Source: Ensifer sp. BR816 | GTDB lineage: Bacteria; Pseudomonadota; Alphaproteobacteria; Rhizobiales; Rhizobiaceae | Assembly: GCF_000378985.1 (NCBI RefSeq) | Contig: NZ_KB905370.1 | Span: 5,516,799 to 5,580,798, forward strand | Reading direction: 5' to 3' | DNA: 64,000 nucleotides | Shown here: positions 1 through 8,303 of the stretch, piece after piece | How positions within the stretch are numbered: position 1 is the first letter of the stretch | How the letters are laid out: every line of letters starts with the position of its first letter | The notes under the pieces: model-generated | Seen by the model: the letters and a program-made list of their open reading frames with translations, nothing else | What the model was told of the DNA's origin: nothing | Databases searched by the model: none | Made by a program: the position numbers and the translations under genes

Positions 1-812
1 GCAACACCGCTCCCGCTTCCGCAACGACGTCTCCGCCAGCCGCGGGCGTCGCCGTCGCCGGCGAAGGTGCGCCAACCCTTCCGCATGACCTGTCGCCGGT
101 CGGCATGTTCCTCGCCGCCGACGTGGTCGTCAAAAGCGTGATGATCACGCTGGCCCTGGCTTCCGTGGTCACCTGGGCGATTTTCTTCGTCAAGACGCTG
201 GAACTTGCCTATGGAAAGTCGCGGATAAAGCGTGCGGTTCGCGTTCTGACCTCAGCAAAGGGTCTGGCGGACGTGGAACTCGACCGCAGGTCGGGAGCTG
301 CGGCCGCGATGGTTGCTGCCGCAGTCGATGAGATCGCCCGTTCCGAGGCGGTCTTGGATCAAGCACCGGCAGCAGGCGTCAAGGAACGTGTCGCGTCACT
401 TCTCGCCCGCATCGAGATCCGCGCCGGCAAGAGGATGAGCGCAGGCACCGGCATTCTCGCTTCGATCGGCTCGGTCGGTCCCTTCGTCGGCCTGTTCGGC
501 ACTGTCTGGGGGATCATGAATTCCTTCATCGGCATCAGCAAGGCGCAGACCACCAATCTGGCGATTGTCGCACCGGGTATCGCCGAAGCCTTGCTGGCAA
601 CCGCCATCGGGCTCGTCGCGGCCATACCGGCGGTGGTGATCTACAATTATTTCGCCCGTTCGGTCGGGGGGTACAAGCTCGTCCTGGCCGATGTCGCCGC
701 CGCGGTCGAAAGGCTCGTCAGCCGTGACCTCGACCATCGCCATCTCCGCAAGGCGCAGCCGCGCCGGCAGGACGGCTACGGCGCCGATGCGCCGATCGCC
801 AGGATCGGGTGA
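1..812 (+). CDS. exbB: ExbB, proton-channel subunit of the TonB energy-transducing complex (5' end outside window)
   Basis: The reading frame is already open at base 3, so the true start lies upstream and the first ATG at 105 is probably internal. The visible N-terminus is Ala/Pro/Thr-rich, as in rhizobial ExbB proteins with a long periplasmic extension. It is followed by a membrane segment at about 125-190, a cytoplasmic domain, and two more membrane segments at about 465-535 and 550-650 containing the MotA/TolQ/ExbB-type stretch GSVGPFVGLFGTVWGIM. With ExbD it forms the inner-membrane motor that powers TonB-dependent receptors for iron chelates. Its stop codon TGA at 810-812 abuts exbD. TolQ is the alternative, but the following ExbD and the N-terminal extension favour ExbB. 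Confidence 0.93.
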   Translation, partial: NTAPASATTSPPAAGVAVAGEGAPTLPHDLSPVGMFLAADVVVKSVMITLALASVVTWAIFFVKTLELAYGKSRIKRAVRVLTSAKGLADVELDRRSGAAAAMVAAAVDEIARSEAVLDQAPAAGVKERVASLLARIEIRAGKRMSAGTGILASIGSVGPFVGLFGTVWGIMNSFIGISKAQTTNLAIVAPGIAEALLATAIGLVAAIPAVVIYNYFARSVGGYKLVLADVAAAVERLVSRDLDHRHLRKAQPRRQDGYGADAPIARIG

Positions 813-817
813 CGGCC

Positions 818-1243
818 ATGGCGGGAAGGATATCCGAAGGCAGCGGCGACCTCGACGAGAACAGCGAGATCAACGTCACGCCGTTTATCGACGTGATGCT
901 GGTGCTGTTGATCATCTTCATGGTGGCCGCGCCACTGGCGACCGTAGACATGAAGGTCGATCTGCCGCAATCGGTCGCCACGCCGACGCCGCGCGACGAC
1001 AAGCCGGTATTCGTGACGTTGAAGGCTGACCTCTCGCTCGCGATCGGCAATGAGGAGACGGGACGTGACGCCTTCGTGGCGGAACTCGACCGGATCACCA
1101 ATGCGAACAAGGAAACCCGCGTCCTCATCCGCGCCGACCGGCTGGTCGACTACGGCGAGCTGATGGCAGTCATGAACCTCGTACAGGGAGCGGGCTACGG
1201 CAAGATAGCGCTCGTCGGGCTCGAAGCCGCTCCCGGCCGCTGA
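818..1243 (+). CDS. exbD: ExbD, TonB-system proton-channel subunit
   Basis: A 141-aa protein of the ExbD/TolR family. It has a short cytoplasmic N-terminus, one membrane helix at about residues 23-43 starting NVTPFIDVMLVLLIIF, and a periplasmic domain. Asp25 in the helix matches the protonatable aspartate of ExbD. I chose ATG 818, six bases after the exbB stop; a GTG at 809 overlapping that stop is possible. The pair is translationally linked. No tonB follows: a terminator and a methyltransferase gene come next, so TonB must be encoded elsewhere or upstream. Confidence 0.93.
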   Translation: MAGRISEGSGDLDENSEINVTPFIDVMLVLLIIFMVAAPLATVDMKVDLPQSVATPTPRDDKPVFVTLKADLSLAIGNEETGRDAFVAELDRITNANKETRVLIRADRLVDYGELMAVMNLVQGAGYGKIALVGLEAAPGR

Positions 1244-1275
1244 CGGCGCCTGCCGCCCAATCCGATCGCATCCGA

Positions 1276-1309
1276 GCCGCCAGCCTCACCCGCTGGCGGC
1301 TTCCTTTTT
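1276..1309 (+). terminator. Rho-independent terminator after exbD
   Basis: A 9-bp perfect stem, GCCGCCAGC at 1276-1284 with GCTGGCGGC at 1292-1300, has a 7-base loop and is followed by TTCCTTTTT. It lies 33 bp past the exbD stop and closes the exbBD operon. Confidence 0.88.
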
Positions 1310-1449
1310 GCAGGTCGAATTGCCGCGGTCGCTTGAAACCGGAAGTGCGGCGAATTATGAGCTTAGGCAAGAGGCTGCCACGCAGCCAGGCTAAGATCGC
1401 GCGGGGCTCCTGAATGGCGGCGCCGCGCCCCGCTACACGAGGCAGTATT

Positions 1450-2109
1450 ATGAACTTCGAAGCAGCGCGCATTAAGATGGTGGACAATCAGATCCGTACG
1501 ACGGATGTGACCTCCCATTCGGTTCTGACCGCTTTCCTCTCCGTGCCACGCGAGGAATTCGTGCCAGCGAAGATGAAGGAACTTGCCTATATCGACACGG
1601 ATATCGCGCTCAGCGGCGGCGCCGCGCCGCGTTACCTCATGGAGCCGTCTCCGCTGGCGAAGCTGCTGCAGCTTGCCCAGATCACCAAGTCGGACGCGGT
1701 GCTCGAGATCGGCGCGGGGACGGGTTATGGGTCCGCCTTGCTGTCGCTCATCGCCGGCTCCGTCGTTGCGCTGGAGAGCGACGAATCGCTTGCCGCGGCA
1801 GCGACCGAGACGCTGGCTCGTCTCGGCTATGACAATGTCCGGGTAGTGAGCGGCGACCTCACCAAGGGATATGTTGCCGAAGCGCCTTACGGCGTGATCT
1901 TTATCAACGGCGCGGTCGAAGCGATTCCGGCATCCCTCTTCGAGCAGCTTCGCGACGGTGCTCGCCTGGTCGCCGTTGAAGGGTTTGGTAACGCATCTCG
2001 TGCGAAACTCTATGTGCGCGAATCGGGAAGGACTTCGGAGCGATCCGATTTCAACACCTCCGTGAAGCCGCTGCCTGGCTTCCATCGCGAGCGGTCATTC
2101 ATTTTCTGA
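1450..2109 (+). CDS. Protein-L-isoaspartate O-methyltransferase family protein
   Basis: A 219-aa class I SAM-dependent methyltransferase of the PIMT family, starting MNFEAARIKMVDNQIRTTDV. The SAM-binding motif I VLEIGAGTGYGSALL lies near residues 83-97. Family members repair isoaspartyl residues, but this branch, found next to tolC in rhizobia, is diverged from canonical Pcm and its substrate is uncertain. I chose ATG 1450 over an in-frame ATG at 1414 because the family consensus begins there. A second PIMT-like gene is at 27917-28570. tolC follows after a 277-bp gap. Confidence 0.85.
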   Translation: MNFEAARIKMVDNQIRTTDVTSHSVLTAFLSVPREEFVPAKMKELAYIDTDIALSGGAAPRYLMEPSPLAKLLQLAQITKSDAVLEIGAGTGYGSALLSLIAGSVVALESDESLAAAATETLARLGYDNVRVVSGDLTKGYVAEAPYGVIFINGAVEAIPASLFEQLRDGARLVAVEGFGNASRAKLYVRESGRTSERSDFNTSVKPLPGFHRERSFIF

Positions 2110-2163
2110 GGAGCCTCTTATTGAGGTATCTCAGCATGCGCGTGCGGGCCTAAATTCTGCAAT

Positions 2164-2179
2164 GTTGCCAATCGGCAAC
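2164..2179. promoter_or_regulatory. Inverted repeat upstream of tolC (possible operator)
   Basis: GTTGCC and GGCAAC form a perfect 6-bp inverted repeat around AATC, 208 bp upstream of the tolC start and 55 bp after the methyltransferase stop. There is no T-run, so it is not a terminator. A regulator site is inferred only from the symmetry. Confidence 0.3.
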
Positions 2180-2386
2180 GTATCATGTGTTTCTTTTTGA
2201 AATACCCCCCTCGAATGCAGTGCACGGTTGTCGTAAGTTCGAATCCGGGGTTCAAAGTGGTAGGACGTAGTGATTTGCCCGCCGAGGGGTGGCTGGGCGT
2301 GTCACTGCATGGATTGAGCAGGTCGCCCACGGGGATCTGGCCTGCTGGAAATTGCCGGGTGCGTGCGCCCGCTGATCGGAGGGAAG

Positions 2387-3757
2387 ATGGTGTCGATTGT
2401 CCGCAAAGCAGCCTTGTGGGCGGCTGTTTCGACCAGTGTATTGCTTGCGCCGCACGTCGTGCTCGCCGAGACGATATTCGGGGCGATGGCCGCGGCCTAC
2501 GGGAACAATCCCGATCTCAACGCCGCGCGCGCCGGCCTTCGCGCCACCGATGAAGGCGTTCCGATCGCCAAGGCCGGCTACCGGCCGCAGATCGGTGCTT
2601 CGGCCACCGGTACTCTGACGCGCGTCGATCAGGAGCGAACCGGCAGCCGCGATTTTCATGACGGGCAGGTCGGCATCTCGATTACCCAGACGATCTTCGA
2701 CGGATTTCAAACCTTGAACAACGTCAGGGCGGCGCAGTCGGACGTGTTCGCCGGCCGGGAGACGCTGAAGGCCAACGAGATCCAGATTCTCCTGGCGGCC
2801 GCCCAGTCCTATGCGAATATCGCCCGCGACCAGCAGATCGTCTCCATTCGCCGCCAGAACCTGGCCTTCCTGCGGGAGCAGTTGAATGCCGCTCAGGCCC
2901 GCCTTGACGTGGGCGAGGGCACCCGGACGGATGTAAGCCAGGCGGATGCTCAACTTGCCGACGCGCAATCGCTGCTCGTGACCGCGATTGCCCAGTTGAA
3001 GCAGAGCGAAGCGGTTTATGTCCAGATCGTCGGCGTCGCTCCGAGGGGCATCCGCCAGTCGGGACCGGCAACGAGGGGCATGCCGCGGTCTCTGGATCAG
3101 GCGGTTGCGACGGGCCTGCGGGAGAACCCGCAGATCCTCGCCGCACAATACAACGTCGATTCGGCAGGCTTCCAGGTGAAGTCGGCCGAGGGCACGATGC
3201 TGCCGGGCGTCGTTCTTCAGGGATCGGTCACGCGCAACACCGGCAATTCCGGCACAGGCCTCGACGACACCACCGCGAGCGTTACCGCCCGCCTCGAGGT
3301 GCCGATCTATCAGGGTGGCGCCGAATACGGTCAGATCCGCCAGGCGAAGGAAGTCCTGGGGCAGCAGCGTATTCTCGTCGATTCGGCGCGTGCCTCGGTG
3401 CAGCAGACGGTCGTTTCCGCGTATGCGCAGCTCGAATCTGCCCTGGCGCGGATCACCGCGAGCAGGTCGCAGATTTCGGCCGCGAATCTCGCCCTGGAAG
3501 GTGTCATCGAAGAACGCAAGGTTGGCCAGCGCACCACCCTCGACGTGCTCGACTCGCAACAGGATGTCCTGGATGCGCAGGAATCGCTCGCCGCTGCACA
3601 GCGCGATGCCGTGGTGGCGAGCTACGCACTGCTTGCGGCCATGGGCAAGCTGACGGTCCAGGTTCAGGGCCTGCAAGTGGCCGAGTATCGTCCGGAGCAG
3701 CACTACGAAGCCGTCAAGGACAAGTGGTTCGGCCTGCGGACCGTCGACGGGCGCTGA
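2387..3757 (+). CDS. tolC: TolC, outer-membrane efflux/type I secretion channel
   Basis: A 456-aa TolC/OEP-family protein. A signal peptide covers about residues 1-27 (hydrophobic core ending in VVLA before ETIFG). The two long helical repeats typical of TolC follow, each with Gln/Ala/Arg-rich coiled segments and a TQTIFDGFQ-type strand. It forms the trimeric outer-membrane duct for drug efflux pumps and type I secretion of proteins such as exopolysaccharide glycanases. The start ATG 2387 is preceded by a strong GGAGGGAAG ribosome site, which rules out the longer in-frame extension from 2363. It is probably monocistronic. Confidence 0.95.
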   Translation: MVSIVRKAALWAAVSTSVLLAPHVVLAETIFGAMAAAYGNNPDLNAARAGLRATDEGVPIAKAGYRPQIGASATGTLTRVDQERTGSRDFHDGQVGISITQTIFDGFQTLNNVRAAQSDVFAGRETLKANEIQILLAAAQSYANIARDQQIVSIRRQNLAFLREQLNAAQARLDVGEGTRTDVSQADAQLADAQSLLVTAIAQLKQSEAVYVQIVGVAPRGIRQSGPATRGMPRSLDQAVATGLRENPQILAAQYNVDSAGFQVKSAEGTMLPGVVLQGSVTRNTGNSGTGLDDTTASVTARLEVPIYQGGAEYGQIRQAKEVLGQQRILVDSARASVQQTVVSAYAQLESALARITASRSQISAANLALEGVIEERKVGQRTTLDVLDSQQDVLDAQESLAAAQRDAVVASYALLAAMGKLTVQVQGLQVAEYRPEQHYEAVKDKWFGLRTVDGR

Positions 3758-4021
3758 GGTTACCGCGCCATTTTCCTTGATCCAACTTGGGTTTGAGGAA
3801 AGAGATCAGATTGCAGGAAGTATCGCGCGCCGATGGGCTACCATGGGCGCGCGATTTGCGTTCGTTGCTATGGCACCTGCTGCAAAAAACAAATCTGTGC
3901 AAGAATTTCCTCAGCTGATTCGCGACATTTGTTTCGTTCGCGGACTCACATAAGGTTCGTTCGAAATCGGCACGCGGACGCGCTCTTGAGTTGCGCTTGT
4001 CCGCAGCAAACGAGGATTGAA

Positions 4022-4795
4022 ATGGCACAGCTCAATGTCGCACGAGAACCTTCGATGGATGAGATCCTGGCATCCATTCGCAAGATTATCGAGAACAACG
4101 AGCCTGGTCTTGCCGGCGGCGCTGCTGCGCAGACCTTCGAGGATGGCACGGATGAGATCGAATTGACGATCGACTCCGAAATGGGCGCCACCGCATTCGA
4201 TTTATCCGATCACAGCGCCTCCGCTTCCCCGCCGTCATCGAGCCCGGAGCCGACCGGCGCCGATGCGACCGCATCCTCTTCGTCGCCGCTTTCTCTCGCC
4301 GACGTGGCGGCGCGGGTGCGGGCAGCCTCCGAGCGCCACGCGTCGCACTACACCCCGAAGGAGCCGGCAAGCCTCGATCAGGCCGCCGATCCAGCACAGG
4401 ACAGCCCGATGATCACATCCCGGATGGCGGCGGTTTCGTTCCCGAAAGCGACTGCGACCGTGGCCGGGCCGGCGCCTGATGGGCCCCTGTCGCGCAGCCT
4501 TGACGAAGAGCCTGCGCCGGCGGCGCCCGTCTACCCGGCTGCTCCGGAGGCGGCGGGGAAGGTGGACACGACCGGCGGCGCGATCGTTTCATCGGCCGTC
4601 AGCCGCCAGGTGGCGCGTGCCTTTGATGATCTGGCGCACGCGGTGGACCACGGACCGAGGCGTTCTTTCGACGAGATTGCCGAGGCCATGCTTCGCCCGA
4701 TGCTGCAGGAATGGCTCGACGACAATTTGCCGACGCTGGTCGAAAAGCTTGTGCGCGAAGAAATCGAACGGGTCGCACGCGGTCCGCGGCGCTGA
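4022..4795 (+). CDS. popZ: PopZ-like DUF2497 polar organizing protein
   Basis: A 257-aa protein with the PopZ layout. A conserved N-terminal helix MDEILASIRKIIENNEPG is followed by a long acidic, Pro/Ala/Ser-rich disordered linker. The C-terminal oligomerisation segment contains MLRPMLQEWLDDNLPTLVEK and EEIERVARG. In Caulobacter and relatives PopZ self-assembles into a pole-localised matrix that anchors the chromosome origin. I chose ATG 4022 because homology begins there; the frame stays open upstream to 3833 without family features. It lies just upstream of valS, a linkage common in Alphaproteobacteria. Confidence 0.88.
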   Translation: MAQLNVAREPSMDEILASIRKIIENNEPGLAGGAAAQTFEDGTDEIELTIDSEMGATAFDLSDHSASASPPSSSPEPTGADATASSSSPLSLADVAARVRAASERHASHYTPKEPASLDQAADPAQDSPMITSRMAAVSFPKATATVAGPAPDGPLSRSLDEEPAPAAPVYPAAPEAAGKVDTTGGAIVSSAVSRQVARAFDDLAHAVDHGPRRSFDEIAEAMLRPMLQEWLDDNLPTLVEKLVREEIERVARGPRR

Positions 4796-4838
4796 ACTTT
4801 ACCCGAATATAGCCGTCCAGAGCCGGAAAGAGTGATGG

Positions 4839-4858
4839 AGCGCCGCCTTCGGCGCTCA
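4839..4858. other. Hairpin between popZ and valS
   Basis: GAGCGCCG and CGGCGCTC form a perfect 8-bp stem around CCTT, 44 bp after the popZ stop. No T-run follows on the plus strand, so it may stabilise or process the 3' end rather than terminate. Confidence 0.4.
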
Positions 4859-4951
4859 GGTGCGATCGAGCCGTTCAGAGAAAAACCGCCGACGGACACC
4901 CTTGAGTTGACGAGTGGAGCCGTGAACATCGCGGCTTTTTCCGTGTTTGTG

Positions 4952-4980
4952 TTGACTTGCGCGGGCCGTTCCGGTTTACA
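4952..4980 (+). promoter_or_regulatory. Candidate sigma70-type promoter of valS
   Basis: TTGACT (4952-4957) and TTTACA (4975-4980) are separated by exactly 17 bp and end 36 bp before the valS start codon. The -35 is strong and the -10 moderate. The assignment rests on motif match and position only. Confidence 0.55.
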
Positions 4981-5016
4981 AAACCCTGACATCAATCTCC
5001 AAAATTGGCGCAAAGA

Positions 5017-7860
5017 ATGCTCGATAAGACCTACGATTCCGCATCCGTCGATCCGCGTATTGCCAAGAAGTGGGACGATGAAAACGCGTTTCGTGCCGGC
5101 GCCGGCGCCAAGCCGGGCGCCGAGACCTTCTGCATCGTGATTCCGCCGCCGAACGTGACGGGCTCCCTGCACATGGGCCATGCCCTCAACAACACGCTGC
5201 AGGATGTCATGGTGCGTTTTGAGCGCATGCGCGGCAAGGATGTCCTCTGGCAGCCGGGCATGGATCATGCCGGCATTGCCACGCAGATGGTCGTCGAGCG
5301 GCAACTCGCCGAGCGCCAGCTGCCGGGCCGCCGCGACATGGGACGTGAGGCCTTTATCGACAAGGTCTGGGAATGGAAGGGCGAATCCGGCGGCCTGATC
5401 TTCAACCAGTTGAAACGGCTTGGCGCCTCCTGCGACTGGTCGCGCGAGCGCTTCACCATGGACGAGGGACTGTCCGAATCGGTCGTCGAGGTGTTCGTCA
5501 GCCTCTACAAGGAAGGCCTTATTTATCGCGACACGCGCCTCGTCAATTGGGATCCGAAGCTGCAGACGGCGATTTCGGACATCGAGGTCGAGCAGGTCGA
5601 GGTCAACGGCCATCTCTGGCACCTGCGCTATCCGCTCGAAGAGGGCGTCACCTATCAGCACCCGGTTGGGTTCGACGAAGACGGCAATGCCACCGAATGG
5701 GAAACCCGCGACTATCTGGTCGTAGCCACGACACGTCCGGAAACGATGCTCGGTGATACCGGTGTCGCGGTGCATCCGGATGATGCGCGCTACAAGGGGA
5801 TTGTCGGCAAACACGTCATCCTGCCGATCGTCGGACGCCGCATACCGATCGTCGCCGACGAATACCCGGACCCGACGACCGGCACCGGCGCGGTGAAGAT
5901 GACGCCGGCCCATGACTTCAACGATTTCGACGTCGGCAAGCGCCGTGGGCTTCGCCAGGTCAACGTTTTGACCGCTGACGGCCGGATCACGATCACCAAC
6001 AACGAGGACTTCCTCGAGGGCCTCGATCACCCCACAGCGCTCCATGGCGCCTGGGATCAGCTCGAGGGCAAGGACAGGTTCGAGGCCCGCAGGCTGATTG
6101 TCGAAATGCTCGAGGCCGCCGGTCTCGTCGACCATATCGAGCCGCACAGGCATGTCGTGCCGCACGGCGACCGCGGCGGCGTGCCGATCGAACCGCGGCT
6201 CACCGAGCAATGGTATGTCGACGCAAAGACGATGGCCAAGCCGGCTATCGCCTCCGTCAGGGAAGGACGCACGGCCTTTGTCCCCAAGAACTGGGAAAAG
6301 ACCTACTTCGAATGGATGGAGAATATCCAGCCCTGGTGCATTTCGCGTCAGCTCTGGTGGGGTCATCAGATCCCGGCCTGGTACGGTCCGGACGGTCAGG
6401 TCTTCGTCGAGAAGACGGAAGAAGATGCGCTGCACGCCGCAATTCAGCATTACCTTGCGCATGAAGGACCGATGAAGGCCTATGTCGAGGACCTGCTCGA
6501 GAACTTCAAGCCGGGCGAAATCCTGACGCGCGACGAGGATGTGTTGGACACCTGGTTCTCGTCCGCGCTGTGGCCCTTCTCGACGCTCGGCTGGCCGAAG
6601 GAGACGCTGGAACTCGAAAAATACTACCAGACCGACGTCCTCGTCACCGGCTTCGACATCATCTTCTTCTGGGTCGCCCGGATGATGATGATGGGCCTGC
6701 ATTTCATGAAGGACGCCGACGGCACACCCGTCGAGCCGTTCCATACGGTCTACGTCCATGCGCTTGTTCGAGACAAGAACGGGCAGAAGATGTCGAAGTC
6801 GAAGGGCAACGTCATCGATCCGCTCGAACTGATCGATGAATATGGTGCCGACGCCCTGCGCTTCACGCTGGCGATCATGGCCGCCCAGGGGCGCGACGTG
6901 AAGCTCGATCCGGCCCGCATTGCCGGCTATCGCAACTTCGGCACCAAGCTGTGGAACGCCACGCGTTTTGCCGAGATGAACGGCGCCACGAGCAGCGAGG
7001 GCTTCATTCCGGAAGCCGCCTCGCTGACGGTCAACCGTTGGATTCTGACCGAGCTGTCGCGCACGATCCGCGACGTCACCGAGGCGATCGAGGGATATCG
7101 GTTCAACGACGCAGCCGGAAGCCTCTACCGTTTCATATGGAACCAGTTCTGCGACTGGTACCTCGAACTGCTGAAGCCGGTCTTCGGCGGCGAGGACGAG
7201 GACGCCAAGCGCGAATCGCAGGCTTGCGTCGCCTATGTGCTCGACGAAACCTACAAGCTCTTGCATCCCTTCATGCCCTTCATGACGGAGGAGCTGTGGG
7301 AAAAGACCGCCGCCTCAGGGCGCGAGCGCGCGACGCTGCTGTGTCTCGCCGAATGGCCGGGAGCTTTCTACGCGGACGATCTGGCCGCGGATGAAATCAA
7401 CTGGCTGATCGATCTCGTGTCCGGAATTCGCTCGGTCCGGGCGGAAATGAACGTTCCGCCGGCGGCGATGGCGCCCCTGGTCATCGTCGGCGCCAAGGGC
7501 CTGACGAGCGAGCGCCTCGATCGGCATGCCTCCGCGATCAAGCGCCTGGCGAGGGTGGAGAGCATCGAGCACGCGGCGACCGCGCCGCGCGGCAGCGCGC
7601 AGATCGTCATCGGCGAGGCAACAGCCTGCCTCCCGCTCGGCAGCCTCATCGATTTGGCGGCCGAGAAATCCCGCCTCGAGAAGGCAATTTCCAAGGTCGA
7701 GGTCGAGCGCGAGAGAATTCTCGGCAAACTCGCCAATGAAAAGTTCGTCGCCAACGCCAAGCCGGAGCTGGTCGAAGCGGAACGGGAGCGACTGGCGGAG
7801 CTCAACCTGCAGAAGGACTCGCTTGGCGTCGCCCTGACCCGCGTTTCCGAAGCTGGCTAG
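5017..7860 (+). CDS. valS: Valyl-tRNA synthetase
   Basis: A 947-aa class I aminoacyl-tRNA synthetase of the valine type, charging tRNA-Val in the cytoplasm. The HIGH-type motif lies in NVTGSLHMGHALN at about residues 46-58, and KMSKSKGN at about 591-598. The CP1 editing domain lies between them, with DDARYKG and GTGAVKMTPAHDFNDF. The C-terminus is a basic/acidic coiled-coil arm (about 880-947) typical of ValRS. The start MLDKTYDSASVDPRIAKKW matches the family; an upstream in-frame TTG at 5005 is less likely. The terminator at 7888 closes the transcript. Confidence 0.98.
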   Translation: MLDKTYDSASVDPRIAKKWDDENAFRAGAGAKPGAETFCIVIPPPNVTGSLHMGHALNNTLQDVMVRFERMRGKDVLWQPGMDHAGIATQMVVERQLAERQLPGRRDMGREAFIDKVWEWKGESGGLIFNQLKRLGASCDWSRERFTMDEGLSESVVEVFVSLYKEGLIYRDTRLVNWDPKLQTAISDIEVEQVEVNGHLWHLRYPLEEGVTYQHPVGFDEDGNATEWETRDYLVVATTRPETMLGDTGVAVHPDDARYKGIVGKHVILPIVGRRIPIVADEYPDPTTGTGAVKMTPAHDFNDFDVGKRRGLRQVNVLTADGRITITNNEDFLEGLDHPTALHGAWDQLEGKDRFEARRLIVEMLEAAGLVDHIEPHRHVVPHGDRGGVPIEPRLTEQWYVDAKTMAKPAIASVREGRTAFVPKNWEKTYFEWMENIQPWCISRQLWWGHQIPAWYGPDGQVFVEKTEEDALHAAIQHYLAHEGPMKAYVEDLLENFKPGEILTRDEDVLDTWFSSALWPFSTLGWPKETLELEKYYQTDVLVTGFDIIFFWVARMMMMGLHFMKDADGTPVEPFHTVYVHALVRDKNGQKMSKSKGNVIDPLELIDEYGADALRFTLAIMAAQGRDVKLDPARIAGYRNFGTKLWNATRFAEMNGATSSEGFIPEAASLTVNRWILTELSRTIRDVTEAIEGYRFNDAAGSLYRFIWNQFCDWYLELLKPVFGGEDEDAKRESQACVAYVLDETYKLLHPFMPFMTEELWEKTAASGRERATLLCLAEWPGAFYADDLAADEINWLIDLVSGIRSVRAEMNVPPAAMAPLVIVGAKGLTSERLDRHASAIKRLARVESIEHAATAPRGSAQIVIGEATACLPLGSLIDLAAEKSRLEKAISKVEVERERILGKLANEKFVANAKPELVEAERERLAELNLQKDSLGVALTRVSEAG

Positions 7861-7887
7861 CCGCTACAGACCTGGCTAAACATGCAG

Positions 7888-7916
7888 ATCCGTGGCGGAA
7901 ACGCCGCGGATTTTTT
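7888..7916 (+). terminator. Rho-independent terminator after valS
   Basis: A 10-bp stem ATCCGTGGCG (7888-7897) and CGCCGCGGAT (7902-7911), with one G-U pair and a GAAA tetraloop, runs into a T-tract. It lies 27 bp past the valS stop. Confidence 0.92.
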
Positions 7917-8018
7917 CGTCATGGTGCGACTTCGAATCGGTACGCGCGTGGGCGATCATGCGTCAGGTTTGCACGCATGGGTTTTGTCTGGGCTTATTTC
8001 GAGGTGGCAGGGGACACA

Positions 8019-8055
8019 AACATTGCAAAAAGCAATGTTGTTGTCGTGACGTCAC
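8019..8055. promoter_or_regulatory. Two adjacent palindromes upstream of the FadL-like gene
   Basis: The 443-bp gap between valS and the FadL-like gene has no credible ORF but holds two perfect symmetric sites 6 bp apart: AACATTGC-AAAAA-GCAATGTT (8019-8039) and the 10-bp palindrome GTGACGTCAC (8046-8055). An AT-rich stretch follows at about 8085-8160. Paired operators for a dimeric repressor or activator controlling the outer-membrane protein gene are inferred; no named regulator site was recognised. Confidence 0.4.
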
Positions 8056-8303
8056 ACGCTGCTAGATTATTGGAATAATGTTCCTGATCGGGCGGGATTC
8101 ATATTGTGGAAATGGAAAAAAATTTTTCACTATCCGGAATATGGCCGAATCATGAAATTCTTACGTAAATTTGATGACCGAATCTGTCGGGTTTAACCCT
8201 CCGACCACGATTTGCCATTCACAGGATCGTGACGAATATTCAGCCCAAGTGCGGCGGTGCGAGGTCAAAACGCCGCATTCATGAAATGCAGGGGAGGAGC
8301 TGG

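Noticed and set aside
2252-3703. A 483-codon open frame antisense to tolC
   Set aside because: It is the reverse-complement shadow of tolC, with Arg/His/Gln-rich sequence and no family features.
4531-7266. A 911-codon open frame antisense to valS
   Set aside because: It lies entirely opposite valS (and the popZ end) in GC-rich DNA where the complementary frame lacks stops. The translation has no domain, and valS is certain.
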